Source: Exophiala sp. HKRS030
Taxonomy: Eukaryota; Ascomycota; Eurotiomycetes; Chaetothyriales; Herpotrichiellaceae
DNA length: 64,000 bases
Reading direction: 5' to 3'
NCBI GenBank assembly: GCA_023897205.1
Contig: JAHWDD010000003.1
Coordinates: 6,885,665-6,949,664 of the forward strand
Positions within the stretch are counted from its first letter, which is position 1, and every line of letters starts with the position of its first letter. The notes under the pieces are model-generated. The model saw only the letters and a program-made list of their open reading frames with translations. It searched no databases and was not told where the DNA came from. The position numbers and the translations under genes were made by a program. Of this stretch, positions 47,785 to 59,524 are shown piece after piece.

Positions 47785-49043
47785 ATGCCGCCCCGATTAC
47801 ATCTCTTCACCTCCCGGTCGGTGACGTTGAGACCGAAGACCTCGGCGCCGCCCAAATCCTTCGCTCGAGCGGCCCTGCAACGACGGACGGCAAGCGATGA
47901 TGCGTCGAAGAAACCCGCAACCACCCCAGTCGGCCCCGACACGCAAGGTCCAACGGTGGACCAGTTGCCACACGTAACGGAGGAGCAAGCGGCGTTGGAC
48001 AAGTCTATGGGAGAAAACCCGCCAGATATCGAGCAGGGAACACCAGTCCAGGAGGTAAGAGAGTATATTCTTCCGAGAGAGCGTATACGGTACCACCGGT
48101 TCGAGCGTGCAGCAGCGACTGACCCGGAGAAAATTTATGGTCATAGATCCTGAAAAGAGACAAAGACGCACAAGAAAAGGCCCCAAAGGTTTTGAAGGAC
48201 GACTTGAAAAGAACCTCGCCGCCCGGTACACGGTCATACTCGACTGCGGTGGAGAGACCGTTGCCGTCACAGCACAACCCGAGGGTCGAGTTTCGCGACA
48301 TGCAAGTCGTCGGCCTGGATTACCCTGACGCCGGGTTCGGTCATAAATTTGTTTTACCCGACATTCAAGCCATGACGAAGTTGGACAATTTTCGAAAGCG
48401 ATACGACCCGGTAGTCGACCAAGTCACGAAGAGTATCATGAGGCACGGGAAGTTGAGTAAAGCGCAATCTGTATGTTGTGGCCATCTCTTTTTTCTTTGG
48501 ATCGTTTGGCACTTTGTCTTTTTTGTGCTCCCTACTGGCGAAACACTGCTAACCGAGTAATTGCCACAGAACATGACCACCATTCTCGACATTTTACGGA
48601 CTGCTCCTGTCCCCTCTGCCGCCGGGAACGAACAGAGCAGTACCGGCACCGAACGATCCTTGGTGTCTACCGTGCCCCGTGAAGCGCTCCCTCTCGAACC
48701 GATAAAGTACCTCACGGCAGCAATCGACTCGGTGGCACCACTCATCAAGATCCGACAACAAAAAGGCATCATGGGTGGTGGCGCGAGTTTGCCCCTTCCC
48801 GTACCGTTGGGTCTACGACAGAGGAGACGGACGGCGATACAATGGATCCTCTCGGCCGCGGAGAGCAGAAGAGAACTCACTTTGGCCGAGCGAGTTGCCA
48901 AAGAAATCATCAATGTCGCCGAGGGTAGAAGTTCTGCGTGGGAGAAGAGACAGAGAGTACACAGGCTCGCCATCAGTGCAAGGGCCAACATCAGAATTGC
49001 CGCTGGTGGGAGAAGAATCAAGAAGAAGGCAGGTTCACGTTAG
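47785..49043 (+). CDS. rsm7: Mitochondrial small ribosomal subunit protein uS7m
   Basis: A mitochondrial ribosomal protein of the bacterial S7 family; it binds the 3' domain of the small-subunit rRNA. Exons are 47785-48054, 48147-48470 and 48570-49043 (introns phase 0), about 355 residues. The N-terminus is an Arg/Ser-rich mitochondrial presequence (PPRLHLFTSRSVTLRPK). The S7 domain starts near residue 160 with RYDPVVDQVTKSIMRHGKLSKAQS, followed across the splice by MTTILDILR, then IKYLTAAIDSVAPLIKIRQQKGIMGGG, VPLGLRQRRRTAIQWIL, and the C-terminal KRQRVHRLAISARANI. Fungal uS7m proteins have the same long N-terminal extension. It is tandem to the calcium exchanger with no evident functional link. 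Confidence 0.9.
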
Positions 49044-49735
49044 GCCCGTTTGGATACTGTGGGGGTTTGGTTCTGAGTATGATATTGAGTGATCATGTCA
49101 TGGTCGTTCAATGGTTATCACCGACTTGACAATCATTGATTTGACGTGCAGGGGGGGGATTTGAAGGTTGCCTTATTATGACAAAAGAACACCAATGGAG
49201 CGCGAGAGAGAGACCCATGGAGGACTCTGGCTTGAAAGACCAATATTGTATTATACATGATTACCAAAAATATAAAAATCGAAAACCATGTACTTGCTTG
49301 TGATGCGTAAGCACTTCTTCAGCGTTTCGTCAAAGTACATCTACAGTACGTCCCGTGTCACCGGGTTTCTATCCTACTACTCTGTAGGTATGTAGTCATT
49401 CTGTTCCCCTTATTACTCACCTCGAATCGGTTTTTTTAGCAGTTCGGCGACTTTGCGCGGCACTCTGGCGAGATGACGCGGATGGTTGTTGATCTTGTGA
49501 AATTTGGCCGATTGGGGTTGTTGAAGTCTCGTTTTTGCGGTACCGATGAAATATTGTCATTTTGACTGAGTCGGAAAAGGGGGGGAGGGGGGGTGAAGAA
49601 GAAACTACTTTTCTCCTCACCGGAATTTTGTACGTACGTTCAGTACTCAGTATGTTATGACACGAACGACGTCGAGAGGTTTTTGGATCTCATACCGGAC
49701 TATACAGAGCATTTGTTCTTCCCGCAAACTTTGCG

Positions 49736-49771
<36 letters not shown>

Positions 49772-50408
49772 CCTCTCCGCCCTTCTGCTGTTTCTCCTCA
49801 TCTCACTTTTTATTTCCCCAAAAGAAACAGGTGGTTTTACGGAGTTTGACCAAGATGATCGGGATTTCTCCATCCCACTCGAAAAAAAAAGACTTTCCAC
49901 CACCACCACCTCTTTTGACGAGTATAACCGAGGATAAATGAAGATGTCACATTTCTCTTCGTTTTTTTTTCCCTCTCGGGAGGGGGGGTTTGCGGGTGGG
50001 TGGCTCTACCAAGGAGAGAGGAGGCACGTAAAAAGTCGCTTGACATCCGTTCGTCAGAAAGGAGGGGGGGGAAAAAAAGATGATGTGTAGTGTTAAAACA
50101 GTCAAAAAAGGTAAAGGATACTTGAGTATGTAAAACTTTGGTGTTGACTACCACCGGTTGATCTATATCAACGGAGCCGCCTTCGTCTGTTGACAAGACT
50201 TTTTTGTGACATCTATATATCTACATTCTTGTTTCCACCCCTTCCCCCCCCCTCCCCCCTTTGGAACACACAGCCTCACGCTGGATACTCATCAACTTGG
50301 ACAACCGATTTGATCAAAAGTGATCAACCCTTGTCGAGACATTACTGTTGCTGTCACCCACCTACCTAGGTGTCGACATCGCCCCCCCTCCCAGAAAAAA
50401 GGTCCAAA
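49044..50408. other. Homopolymer-rich intergenic region
   Basis: About 1.36 kb with many G, C and A runs (for example G runs near 49573-49591, 49983 and 50064; C runs near 50240-50262) and a CA repeat. It probably includes the 5' leader of the alpha/beta hydrolase gene. No coding frame is supported. Confidence 0.55.
49737..49769. repeat. (CA)n microsatellite
   Basis: An uninterrupted CA dinucleotide run of about 33 bases. Confidence 0.95.
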
Positions 50409-51444
50409 ATGTCAAACACAAAGATCGTTCGTGTCCCACACCTGGGTGGAATCGACGCAGCTTACCAGATGCCTTTTCCCTACGACCCTTCCAAGCCCAC
50501 ATTGGTCTTGGTCAACAGTTTTACCACATCGTCGGAGTTGTACCGACAACAGTACGCCAACAAATCCCTGACCGACAAGATGAACCTCTTGGCCATTGAA
50601 TTGTTGGGTCACGGTCAAACCAGGACGAGGTCCGAAAATTTCACCTACTGGGACACCGCCATCATGAACCTCCAGGTCATGGAGGCACTCGGTGTACCCA
50701 AAGCCTTCGTGTTGGGCACCAGCCAAGGTGGTTGGATCACCGTTCGAATGGCACTCTTGTCACCTGAAAAGGTAAGTACTTACCTGTCACCCTCCCAATC
50801 ACCCATCTACCTTTTTTTTTCTCCTTTTCTTTTTCTTTCCTTCCACGACACCTTTTTTTTTGTCTCATTTCTCCTCACACTCTCACTCACCCCCCCCCCT
50901 TTTCCTGTCGTCTCAGATTTCCGGTATCATACCTCTGGGTACCTCGATGGATTACGAATCGGAACGGACACGGAAATTGGGATGCTGGGACGGTTTCGCC
51001 GCCTGCACCGGACCGATCGAGGATTGGACCTCGAACGAACCCACCCCGGATTTCCAACCGGACCGGTCGTACTGCGACTTCTTGATCGACGTGGGCTTCG
51101 GGAAGACCTGCCCCGACGAGACCCGGGAATTCTGGAGGAAGACGATCCGGGCAAACTACCGAGGCGACGACGGGAGACGTCGGGCCCGCATGGCCGCCAT
51201 CAACCTCCGCGAGAGGGACGGACTCCACGGGAGGTTGTTCGACGTCCGTTGCCCCGTCATGTGGTTGCACGGCACCGACGACGCCGTCTACTCGGTGGCC
51301 AACGCCGAACAGGAGATCCAAATGTTTGTCAACTCCCCCTCCACCCAGCTGGTCACCGTCCCCGGCGGCGCCCACTTCCTGTCGGCCTCGCACCCCAAGG
51401 AGGTGGACGAGGCTCTGATCGAGTTTGTCGGCAAGTACGCTTGA
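50409..51444 (+). CDS. Alpha/beta-hydrolase fold protein
   Basis: An alpha/beta hydrolase of about 296 residues. Exons are 50409-50771 and 50917-51444, separated by a 145-bp very pyrimidine-rich intron. The nucleophile elbow is GTSQGGW (Ser about residue 105). The oxyanion/HG region is IELLGHGQTRTRS (about 62-74). The acid is in WLHGTDDAVYSV (about 243-247) and the catalytic His in PGGAHFLSASHP (about 274). The order and spacing fit small esterases, lactonases and related hydrolases; the substrate cannot be told. There is no signal peptide, so it is probably cytosolic. Exon 2 is distinctly G+C-rich compared with the flanks, and the DNA around the gene is unusually full of homopolymers. A (GAC)8 repeat begins directly after the stop codon. 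Confidence 0.85.
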
Positions 51445-51468
51445 GACGACGACGACGACGACGACGAC
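51445..51468. repeat. (GAC)8 repeat directly after stop codon
   Basis: Eight GAC triplets follow the TGA stop (51442-51444) of the hydrolase without a gap and in the same frame. Confidence 0.9.
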
Positions 51469-51506
51469 ACCACGTGTCCATCAATTGAAAAGAAAAAAAA
51501 GAAAAA

Positions 51507-51559
51507 AAATGTGCCCGGGGAAAGAAGAGAAGAAAAGTAAGAAGCAAATGTGCCCGGGG
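51507..51559. repeat. 14-bp direct repeat in 3' flank
   Basis: AAATGTGCCCGGGG occurs at 51507-51520 and 51546-51559, each within A/G-rich sequence, consistent with slippage or a small tandem duplication. Confidence 0.75.
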
Positions 51560-52029
51560 GAAAAAACGACAATGACAACGACAAATGACAATCAGCAAAC
51601 AACAACGACAAGTTTGCTCCATCCTCACAAGTCATTTTTTACCTGTGTAGTCTATTTCAAGTTGAAACTCACCTATCAAACATGTCAAATTCAATTACTG
51701 GTGTACACTGACACAACACCATCATACATCCTTGACTAGAAGTAGGCCCATACGACTCGGTACTCTCTCGACTCCATAGTAGGCTAGAGTTCTCCTTTTC
51801 AAACATGAACAAAAGGAGGGAAATAGGCATGAAGAATAAGTTTGAGAATTCTTCCATGAATATTTTCATAAATCCCCTTCGTTCCGATATTCCACGTCGA
51901 TTCACCTCATCAATCTCAATTGCCTGACTCGAATTCCAATGTTCAATCCATACAGTCTTTGTCATTTCCCAACTCCCTTTTCGTCGAATTGCATCAGTCA
52001 TACTCCTCCAAAGTACAAGTTTCCAAACA

Positions 52030-52057
52030 TCTCTCTCTCTCTCTCTCTCTCTCTCTC
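52030..52057. repeat. (CT)n microsatellite
   Basis: An uninterrupted TC/CT dinucleotide run of about 28 bases. Confidence 0.95.
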
Positions 52058-52184
52058 CACACATACAAATACGCATATGTACATGCCCATCGAGACATGA
52101 CGACTCTGAGTCCCCATCGGCACATACCAAATCAGCCAACAAGTATTAAACAACTTCCCATGATTTCGCCCGTATTTCACCAAG

Positions 52185-54524
52185 TCAACTGGATGATGAT
52201 CCTGACGATGAAGGTGCTCCAAGATGAAATTGATTCCATCTCTCAACCAACATGTCATAACTTTCTTCCGGAATGGCACCTTCACCAAAGCCGACAACCT
52301 CACCGGCAGCAGCGAGACCAACAGCGGGTGAAGAAACACTCCCCTCAAACTGAGCACCGGCATCTTTGAACATCTTTTCAATATTATTCGACGACATTAG
52401 TTGAAGTTGACGTATTTTGAGACGTAAAACACGCAACATGCTCTCGGCGGAAACAGACCGGCGGGATAGACTGTGCAATGCAACGGCCAGCTTCACAAAT
52501 GACGCCTTGCGCTCGGCAGCTTCGAGATCGTTCATGACAACAGATAGGGCCGCGTTGACTGGTTGGAGAAAGCTGATGGGAATGTGATCGACCCCCCAAT
52601 AGACAGATTGGAGATGGACAAGGTCGGCTACGGCCAGGGCAGAAGTCATATGCTGTGCTCGGACAACAGGGACGAGAAGAGAGACTGTTGCGTCGTCATC
52701 TTCATCGTCGGCCTGCAGCGTGAAGATCAGCTCCGACAAGACCAACACCGCCCAGTGGTACTGGGCGTGCACACTCAGGGTATGGGGCGCCCTGACTCCG
52801 TTGACTTGCACGCAGTCGGAGAGACTGTCGTACCAAGATATCAAGTCCCGATGGAGTTCCTCGAGTCTATCGAGGGTGTTGGAAGCTGAATTCGCATTGT
52901 CATCGACGAAAAGATATTGGCTGATATTGTAACAAATCTCGTACAAAGTGCTCGTGTGATGTAGATGACAGCTGGGATGGGCATGGACAGGAGGTTGATC
53001 GCGAGGATACGGTAACCAGACCTCGCCCAACTCACCCTGGCAAAGAGGCGGTTTGTCGGTCGTCGGCGGCCCCATCATGGGTCGCTTTTGAAGAGCAAAC
53101 GTAGCGGCTGTGGTGGAGACGAATGCGGCCCAACTGGTATATCCCAAAAGCCGCTTAGCACCAGACTCTCTTTCTTTCCCGCGCCTTGTTCGGGGCTTTT
53201 GGGACCGACCAGGTTTATCGAATTGTTTCAGATGGTGGATCATTTCCTGCATGATCGAAACGGCGAGCTTGTCCGTACCACGGTTGTCCAAGCTATATCT
53301 CGATTAGGGGCCAAACGCTCTGCAAGCGAGGCAGGGAAAGACATCTAAGCTTACAACATCCATTGGACGGCCAGGAACTGTATGGACGGTAACGACCTCT
53401 TCTGAGTGGACGCCTCTGCATGTCTCTTGGCTTCCTCGTAAAACAGATCCTGCAAGGGCTTCTCGATCGACGGGGTGGAATTGTCCTCGTCGGGAACGTC
53501 GTAGTCGAACTGGGATGTTCTTCGTCAGTGATCACGTGCACATGATTGGGTTTGCCACTCACGCAAGCATCTGCCAGGATCATGTTCACCAACGTCGCAG
53601 TACACACACCACCATTCTCTTCACCAGACTGCATGGCCGCGATGAATATGTCACGATCGATGAAGGGATAACACCAGTGGCGCCACGTGAACCAGAGTGA
53701 TACGAGATGCGACACGAGCCAGTCGTCGTCCGTCACCGCGGTCCAGGGTTTGGCTGGTACCTTGAACATGGGTGTACTCAGCCCCAATGTGGTTCTTGAG
53801 AAGCGGCTCGCTGAAGACTGTGGCGATTGTTGGCGGGTGGAAGACTTGCTGCGAGACTCATCCTCGTCGACGTGAGGAAAGTTGGTCGCAAGATAGTTGG
53901 ACACCTCCTCATTCGACGTAGTTGTCCTGATCATGCCAATGAGGTCTTCCACCTGACCACTGTCACCAGTCCGAATTGCCTCCATCAAGTCGGGGAGCAG
54001 TCTCTGGTGAGACTCCAATTCTTCGACCTTTCGCTTCCATGCCATTTTCCTGCGGCCATCTTCTGCCACCTCGCGTATACAGTCCGTCCTTTTCGCTACA
54101 CATGCCGTACAGGGAGTATTGTCATCACACTATTGACAACCATGAATTCGTAAGCTTTGTTTTCCTTCGAGACGTTGACATTGGCTGGGAAATAATTGGT
54201 CGCGTAAGAGGGCTTATTGGGAGTGGGTGACACAGCCCGACGGGAAGCCCAGGCGCCAGAGGAAAGAGCAGGGCGGCCTGCTTATACGTATAAGCTACAG
54301 ATGGGGCTCCCAGTCAGACTGTGTCGTGTACGTGTACTGCTCAAGAAATCATGGGAGCAAGATCAAAAGGTACGTACCTTTGTGCGTCGTTTCCGACAGG
54401 CTCTGCAGGCTGTTGTAATGTTCCGTCGCTGTTTGGAGGGTGATGGAAGCATGCTCGGGCTGGGGATTACAGCGGGGTACATGGGAGCCGCTGGTGCTAA
54501 AGGCCGGGGGTGTTTTTGCGACAT
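52185..54524 (-). CDS. Zn2Cys6 fungal transcription factor
   Basis: A Gal4-type zinc cluster regulator of about 658 residues. Exons on the minus strand are 54524-54378, 54129-53563, 53509-53355 and 53292-52185. The first intron (248 bp, donor GTACGT) splits the zinc cluster between its second and third cysteines. Once joined, the motif is canonical: C-x2-C-x6-C-x5-C-x2-C-x6-C, starting CRACRKRRTK and ending CTACVAKRTDC. A coiled-coil dimer segment follows (KRKVEELESHQRLLPDL). The middle homology region of fungal regulators covers about residues 160-500 (VSHLVSLWFTWRHWCYPFIDRDIFIAAM ... LVNMILADAC ... SIQFLAVQWMFL). The C-terminus is Ser/Gly-rich. The target genes are unknown. The start at ATG 54524 has A at -3; ATG 54614 would add 30 residues. 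It lies convergent with the hydrolase. Confidence 0.88.
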
Positions 54525-56380
54525 TTTTGCGGATAAAGATCGAGGGTTGGCTTGGGGCTTGGTTTTTGAGAGATCACCTACGCGGTCAGTCCCTCGAGTT
54601 GTTGGAAGGCACATTCAAGGACTAGTCGAGAACTAAGTTTTCGTTCCGATGTACACGATACAGCCATTTGGTTCCAGTAGGTTGCGGTTGAAATCTGATA
54701 TTGACCTTTTGTGCCAATAGAGACATTTGAGAGCCGGAAGAAATAAAGATAAAAACCTACGTGAGAAGAGATCGTTCGAGGGTAGCAGGACAGCCAACCA
54801 GACAATGGAAATCCTTTCCAGTCCTTCGATCACATTCAAATGTTTTTTGGTCAAGAATGTGGCTGATAGAAAGATCCAACCATATGGGGCGGGCCGGGCG
54901 CAGTGGATCAGAAGCTGGATAAAGAAACCCAGGTCGCATTTGCAGTTCCTTCAAATGGAGCGAGCGCTGGATGTATGTTTGGCCTTTGTCGCGGGGCGGA
55001 TTTTGATATTGCACTTTGGCGTGCTGCCGGGACAGACTGTGGGCAGAGTTTAGGAGCGGTTGAGGGAGATTCCAGAAAGGGAAAAGGAGGTTTCCACGGA
55101 CGCTGATTCGCAGCGTGGAATCTGACCTTGCCTTTTTGACACGAAAAGTGGAATAAAGATAATGTGGCAGCTTCTGGGCGGTTCGACCTGGGTTCAGATG
55201 TATCCCGGGGGGGAGGAGAAAAGATGAGGTGAAAGAAAGGTGAGCGCCGTACCGAGTTTGAATCAATCGAAGGACATTCGAGGATGCGAATGAAGAAAAA
55301 ACCACGTTACCTTTCAATCGACTCTGCGGTATTCTCTCGATTCTCATATGAGTCCAAGCCATGCCAGTTGCGGTCCAGCGGAAAATAATTCCGTCAGAGT
55401 CTCGTGCTGTAATTGGACACCTCGGCAAGAATCTCAGCCAACTGGGAATTTAATCCGGTACTGTAGGTAATAAGATAACCGGTACTGGTATGTAACACTC
55501 CAGTCAATGTCCATACCTAGGTAGGTATTCTAGAGACATGGAGCGGCCAAGATTGCGACCAGCGAAATTGACAGCGAGATGGTTCTCCGAGTGGATAACT
55601 CTCGTAGCTGCTGCGGCGTCGCTGTGTAGATTAATTAGGTAGGACATTGTATTACAGCAGGCTGCTCGAAACGCTCTATGAAGCCACACCTCGACAGCCG
55701 TAGCAATGCCCGGACGATCGAAAGAGGGAAGGGAAAAGGAAAAGTAGAAAAGAGATGATCTGGACAAAGAAGAGAAGAATGATGATAAGCCATCCTGGGT
55801 ACGTCGGATATGCCTAGTATTCGAAGCGAGGGCATATCTCGCAAGAGCGCGCTTACTCTATAAAGTTAAGACTGCGTGGATATCCAAATCCGTGTCTGGT
55901 CTGAAAGGCTTCGTGAAGCAGATGGTACTACTTGAACTTTCTTCCACTTTCATGAAGGCATAGCCAGGCCAGCCATTCCACGCACTATGTACGGGTGGCT
56001 GAGTTGAGTTCGTGATTGGCCTTGAGTACGGTCCGATACCGAATTGTCCAGCAGACAGGCATTCCCATCCCCCAGTTTCGTAGCCCCGAACACAACTGAA
56101 CAATACCAGAGCATGTGAGCAACCCTCAACGAGTCTGCTATACTGTTTGTTCACCGGCGACTCATGTTCTCGCAAGCGCTTTGACTCAGATGACAAGATC
56201 GTGACATCCATGATTAATCAGACTGTGCTCGCCGTTGAATGCCCTTGTCGTGATGCAGGCCGTAGCCAGGTCGATATTTGGGCCACAAAAATCCCGGACG
56301 CTCCTCCCTGATCGTGTCTGATATACTGCAATCCAGCGATGCGTATGTGGTGATGGGGGAAATAACTCCATGGCGCCAGG
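54525..56380. other. Long intergenic region, no supported gene
   Basis: About 1.86 kb. Minus-strand frames at 54757-55428 (223 codons) and 55858-56211 (117 codons) are open but show no domain, and I do not accept them. The left part presumably carries the Zn2Cys6 promoter and the right part the 3' end of the PRPP synthetase gene. Confidence 0.5.
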
Positions 56381-57577
56381 CTACGACACAGGATGGCTGA
56401 ATAGATAGCTGACGCTCTCGCCGTTATGAGTACGTCGAATCGCCTCGGCCAGAACCGGAGCAATGTCGATGAACTCAAGTCTGCAACCTTTTTGTCCATC
56501 TTCAACCTTGAGTGCCTCGACCTTTTCCTCGGGGACGGGAACGGTATTCGTGATCACAAGTCTTGACAATTTAGAGTTTTGAAGAATCTCGACCGCTTTG
56601 CCAGATAGGATTCCGTGAGTAACCAGGGCGACCACATCCTTTGCACCGTGCTTGATCAGAGTGTCTGCAGCTTTGGCAAGAGTGCCACAAGTATCGGCCA
56701 TATCATCGACCAGGATTGCGATCTTGCCGCTGACGTTGCCCACGAGCGTCATGCGACTTACCTCGTTCGGGCGAGATCTTTCCTTGTGTATCAAAGCGAA
56801 GGGAAGATCGAGCTTGTCTGCGATCGAAGTTGCCCTCTTCGCACCACCAGCATCAGGACTGACTATAACACAATCCTCCTTTGCGCCATTGATCTCGGCA
56901 TTGTCTTCCGTCGCATGCATGAGGTTTTCCCTCACCCACTTGGTAGAGTTGGGCTCGGCGTAGAGATTGTCCACGGGGACATTGAAAAAGCCTTGTATTT
57001 GGGACGCATGTAAATCCATTGTGATGATGTGGTTGCAACCCGCGGTCTGTAACATGTTCGCCATCAACTTTGCGGTAATCGGGGCTCGCGACTTGTCTTT
57101 CTTGTCTTGCCGAGCATAAGGAAAATTGGGTAGGATCGCAGTGACCCGTCGCGCGGAAGCAGTCTTGCAGGCATTACAAATGATGAGGAGCTCCATCAAG
57201 CCATCGTTGATATCGTTAGGTCGCGTCGATTGAAGGATGAATACTGCATGGCACAAAGCATTAGAGACATCCATACCAAGAAATGCGGTAGAACTCGATC
57301 GAGGCCTGGCTGTGGACGTGGAGGGGGAGTGGCATGTACCGTCTTCATCTCGCACTGATTCACCGATCGTCACGCTAGTCTCCTGGTTCGAGTATTGCAA
57401 GACCATGATCTTGGTGAGCTCGATACCTAGCCTGGTAGCCAACTGAAGTCAGGGAATCTATCGGCAAACCTGGGAGAGATCCGGAAGAGAAAAAAGGAGG
57501 GCATACCGTTGGGCAACCGCCTTTGCTAGCTCGGGATGACTGTTGCCAGTCAACAACTTGATAGAATTGGACGCCAT
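56381..57577 (-). CDS. PRS: Ribose-phosphate pyrophosphokinase (PRPP synthetase)
   Basis: Makes phosphoribosyl pyrophosphate from ribose-5-phosphate and ATP, the precursor of nucleotides, histidine and tryptophan. Exons on the minus strand are 57577-57507, 57431-57340 and 57243-56381, about 341 residues. The N-terminus ([19 protein letters not shown]) joins LGIELTKI, then [17 protein letters not shown], then [19 protein letters not shown], as in all family members. The flexible ATP loop is [22 protein letters not shown] (in part; about 93-113). The divalent-metal region is [11 protein letters not shown], and the PRPP-binding loop is [13 protein letters not shown] (about 235-247). The second intron (57244-57339) is 96 bp, a multiple of three, and has no stop, so its retention would insert 32 residues near residue 54. 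It is not next to other purine genes. Confidence 0.93.
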
Positions 57578-58253
57578 AGCTGAGGAGCCGAGGGAAGAAG
57601 TCGTTATCGAAGAAGGTCTGCCATGAGAAAGAAAGGATAGAAAATCGTTGCCGGTCATAAAGCCTGTAGATCCAAAAAATTGGTTATGACGGATCATGGG
57701 CCCCGCGCGGACCCAAGGCACCAAATGCTTTGCCTCGCGAGGGCAGCAAATTTTTGTGGAGCTTTTCACTGGCTACAATCCTACTACACCGGCGCTGACC
57801 AGTCTCGGATTCGAGTCTTGGCTGAATGGCCAAAGATGAGAGTCAAGAAATGGACGAGATGATTACCTAGTTGAGGTTGGCGGCAACGATGATATACAGA
57901 AATACTGAAAGAAAGGCTGAAGTCAGCCCAATTCAGCAACATGGTATGATATTTGTCTTGCTATCCCTGCTGGCAACCCTGCAAGGCGCACAACGCCGAG
58001 TGTTTGCTTGGTGCTATCGAATGGCGTTGTGACACAGTTGCATGTGATGCAAATTCCTGCAGTTATCCAGTCTCAACGCTACGTACACCATGTACGTTGT
58101 TGGATAAGTGGTTCCATTCTGCACGATCCCTTATCCACTCATTCTCGCGACTGTATCAATTGCTCCCTGACTTGTCTTGCGTCTAGGTCACTTTTGATTT
58201 CATCTTCATGGCATTACATGTCGCGATCGCGTCGGAAAACCCGTCCATTCGAA
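57578..58253. other. Intergenic between PRS and eS6 genes
   Basis: Upstream DNA of the PRS gene and 3' flank of the eS6 gene. The frame upstream of the PRS ATG is open but unlike the family. Nothing else is seen. Confidence 0.5.
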
Positions 58254-59174
58254 TTACTTTCTCATTGAGGAGGCACGACGCTTTCGGAGCTCGGTTCTCT
58301 TCTCACGTTCCTCGTGCACGCGCTTGGCCAAGAGCTGAGCGTACTCATTGGCAGCATCCTTGGATGCCTCGGCGCGTCTTCTCTTCAGGGCAATTCGGTG
58401 TCTCTTGTGTTGCATACGCTGGGGAGTGACGAGTCTCTGGATCTTAGGGGCCTTGGTGTAGGGCTTAGCACCCTCCTTCTTGGGGACGACCTCTCGGCGG
58501 ATAACGAATTTGCTAGAGAATGTTAGAAGATTGTCCAAGAGAGTGCCTAGAGGTGTCTACATACCGGACATCGTCTTGCTTGGTCAAACCAAAGAATCGT
58601 CGGATCTTGGTGGCGCGCTTGGGACCCAGTCGCTTGGGGTTGACAACATCGGTCAGACCAGGGATATCGCCCTCGCCTTGCTTGACGATGGACAAAGCCA
58701 GAACAGACAGATCTTGAGCAACAATGCAGCCACGGACTGACTTGCGCTTGCGTTCACCAGTTCGGCGAGGTCGGTAGCAGGAGTGGCCTTCGGACAGGAG
58801 AAGTTGGACACGGGTAGGAAGCATCTAGAGTAGACAAGTCTCAGCAAAATGTTTTTCAAGGTCGTTTTGCTGGCGCTTTCAGCCACAGGGAGGTGTAGGT
58901 AGAGTACGTACCACACCCTGCTTCATGGGAAAGCCTTGCTTGTCATTGCCGCCAGTGATGCGGACAATCTAAACACAAAACCATCAGTATTGACATGCTT
59001 ATCCTTTTGAATCAACAAAGGGAGCCATACGTATCCCTTCCACTCATCACCAAGGCTATCGGCTGGGACTTCGTTGCCCATGCGCTTGTCCATGAAGACA
59101 CGGAGCTTGCGCTCATCTTCGACCTCAATGAGCTTCTGCGAGCCATTGGCCGGGTAGGAAACGTTCAACTTCAT
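58254..59174 (-). CDS. rps6: Cytosolic 40S ribosomal protein eS6
   Basis: A structural protein of the 40S subunit and target of growth-regulated S6 kinases. Exons on the minus strand are 59174-59031, 58968-58912, 58824-58565 and 58512-58254, about 239 residues, matching the 236-residue yeast protein nearly end to end. The N-terminus is [20 protein letters not shown]. The central block [13 protein letters not shown] spans exon 2, which is only 57 bases. It continues with [38 protein letters not shown], and the basic C-terminal helix with [24 protein letters not shown]. The ending RRASS is the conserved phosphorylation site region. All three introns show standard donors and acceptors. Intron density is higher than in the neighbours, as usual for fungal ribosomal protein genes. 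Confidence 0.96.
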
Positions 59175-59524
59175 CTTGTCTGTCGGTGCTGAGAAAGGCT
59201 GTCAAGACTGTCGTAGAGTCTCAACAGAGTATCAGCGATTGAAAGTTGTCGAAAGATAAGTTGTTCGGAGTGGTAATGACTTGCGCAGGCACACAAAGGC
59301 TTCAGAAAATTGAAAGTGCGGACCGTCGCCAAGACTGTCAAGCACTAGACCTAATAGGTACTAGCGCGTTAGCCTCGCACCCAAAAGCTCGACTACATCC
59401 CTGTACAGTACTCTGTACGGATACGAGGACGCCGATTTCCTATCCCAAACCGGTTGCCCAACATCGATTGAGATTTGTGATGCACCTCAATTAAGATTTT
59501 CTCTGATATCTAAAAGCAACACGA
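59175..59524. other. Promoter side of eS6 / 3' flank of TRP2
   Basis: 350 bp between two minus-strand genes. It probably contains the eS6 promoter. No distinct element was recognised. Confidence 0.4.

Larger units (their letters stand above)
51469..52184. other. Convergent intergenic region
   Basis: 3' flanks of the hydrolase and of the Zn2Cys6 regulator. It is low in complexity, with A-rich runs and a CT microsatellite at 52030-52057. No gene is seen. Confidence 0.5.

Noticed and set aside
54757..55428. 223-codon minus-strand frame
   Set aside because: Composition looks random, no domain, and no support from splice signals.
55858..56211. 117-codon minus-strand frame
   Set aside because: Somewhat protein-like but no family, no start context and no conserved motif; left out as unproven.
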